Positions 63,681 through 64,000 of a stretch of 64,000 bases of DNA are shown here, one piece after another (positions within the stretch are counted from its first letter, which is position 1; each line of letters begins with the position of its first letter). This DNA is from Erinaceus europaeus. Its lineage: Eukaryota; Chordata; Mammalia; Eulipotyphla; Erinaceidae. The stretch spans positions 96,958,752-97,022,751 of the forward strand of contig NC_080171.1 in NCBI RefSeq assembly GCF_950295315.1, read 5' to 3'. The translations under genes and the position numbers were made by a program. The notes under the pieces were generated by a model. The model worked only from the letters and a program-made list of their open reading frames with translations. It was not told the DNA's origin and ran no database searches.

Positions 63681-63945
63681 CCTGCCCTTAGGAAGGGAGG
63701 GAGGGAGGGAGGGGAGTAAGGAAGGGAAAAGAGGGAAGAAACAAAAATATTTAAAAAAAAAAAAAAAAAAAGGAAAGAAAGGGAAAAAGAAAGGAACGAA
63801 GCCAGCCAGCAAGGTCGCAGAGGTGGTACTGAACATATCTGAGGCTCATTCTCTAACTCCACCTCAAAAAAAAACATTAAAATTAAAAAGGTCAACTATT
63901 AGTTTATGTTATGTGAATTTTATCTCAATTTAAAAAGGAAAAATT

Positions 63946-64000
63946 GGGGGGCCAGGCGATAACACACTGGGTTAAGTGCACATGGCACAAAGCACAAAGA
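63946..64000 (+). mobile_element. SINE-A, cut by window end
   Basis: Head ggcgataacacactgggtta only; continues beyond the window. Confidence 0.85.

Larger units (their letters stand above)
62755..63945 (+). mobile_element. old L1 3' end, fragmented
   Basis: Pieces 62755-63002, 63298-63320 and 63885-63945. atgctatatgattcaatttt, gtgatggttgcacaacaatg and tatgtgaattttatctcaat are L1MA-type 3' hallmarks in the right order. An (AAAG)n lies at 62850-62892. Confidence 0.75.

Noticed and set aside
58675..64000. Search for PPP6C exon 1 (MAPLDLDKYVEIARL) upstream of exon 2
   Set aside because: No matching exon or CpG island is present up to 64000; exon 1 must lie further upstream.

Overview
This is mammalian nuclear DNA, almost certainly from a hedgehog (Erinaceidae). 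The evidence is the dense cover of tRNA-derived SINEs with a head like gtcgggcggtagcgcagcgg and an A/AAT-rich tail, a pattern I recognise as hedgehog-type (ERI-like). Real coding sequence is a tiny share of the window. Two vertebrate genes are present, both on the minus strand, in the same SCAI-PPP6C order I know from human chromosome 9q33. The species call and SINE family names rest on memory, not on a database search.

Genes. SCAI enters at 27598 with its ATG exon (27546-27598) inside a CpG island, has a second coding exon at 26826-26870, and continues beyond base 1. PPP6C, the catalytic subunit of protein phosphatase 6, occupies 37338-58674: exons 2 to 7 are intact, all junctions are GT-AG, and they encode residues 26-305 of 305. 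Its exon 1 and promoter lie beyond base 64000. A repeat-poor ~3 kb block (about 34.3-37.3 kb) is the likely PPP6C 3' UTR.

Repeat labels used below (mine). SINE-A: long tRNA-SINE, ~260-290 bp, ending with tracts like ggcaacaaaagggaataaat. SINE-A+: the same plus a 3' segment (cctccaggagcagtgga ... taaccctggaggcaaaa). SINE-B: ~200-230 bp, head ccaggtggtggcgcacctgg, tail tctatccaataaataaa. SINE-C: ~115-130 bp, gatagcataatggttatgca ... ccataagccagagctgagc. SINE-D: ~140-160 bp, cacagtggataaagcattgg ... agagtgatgtctggttcttt. SINE-E: B-like head with an A+-like 3' end. SINE-F: older, diverged tRNA-like SINEs. LINE-G: a poly(A)-ended, 5'-truncated retroposon family, probably an L1-type 3' region. Other elements are L1 fragments, three solo LTRs with 6-bp target duplications, a MER5-like DNA transposon, a MIR, a U6 pseudogene and a 5S rRNA fragment.

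Layout. 1-26 kb: SCAI intronic sequence, mostly SINEs and old L1. 26-28 kb: SCAI exons 2 and 1, CpG island, promoter. 28-34 kb: intergenic, with a well-preserved L1 3' end and older repeats. 34-37.3 kb: PPP6C 3' UTR. 37.3-58.7 kb: PPP6C exons 7 to 2 with heavily invaded introns. 58.7-64 kb: PPP6C intron 1. The most striking structure is a LINE insertion whose 18-bp target duplication spans the exon 5 / intron 5 boundary of PPP6C, so the exon end and splice donor exist twice.
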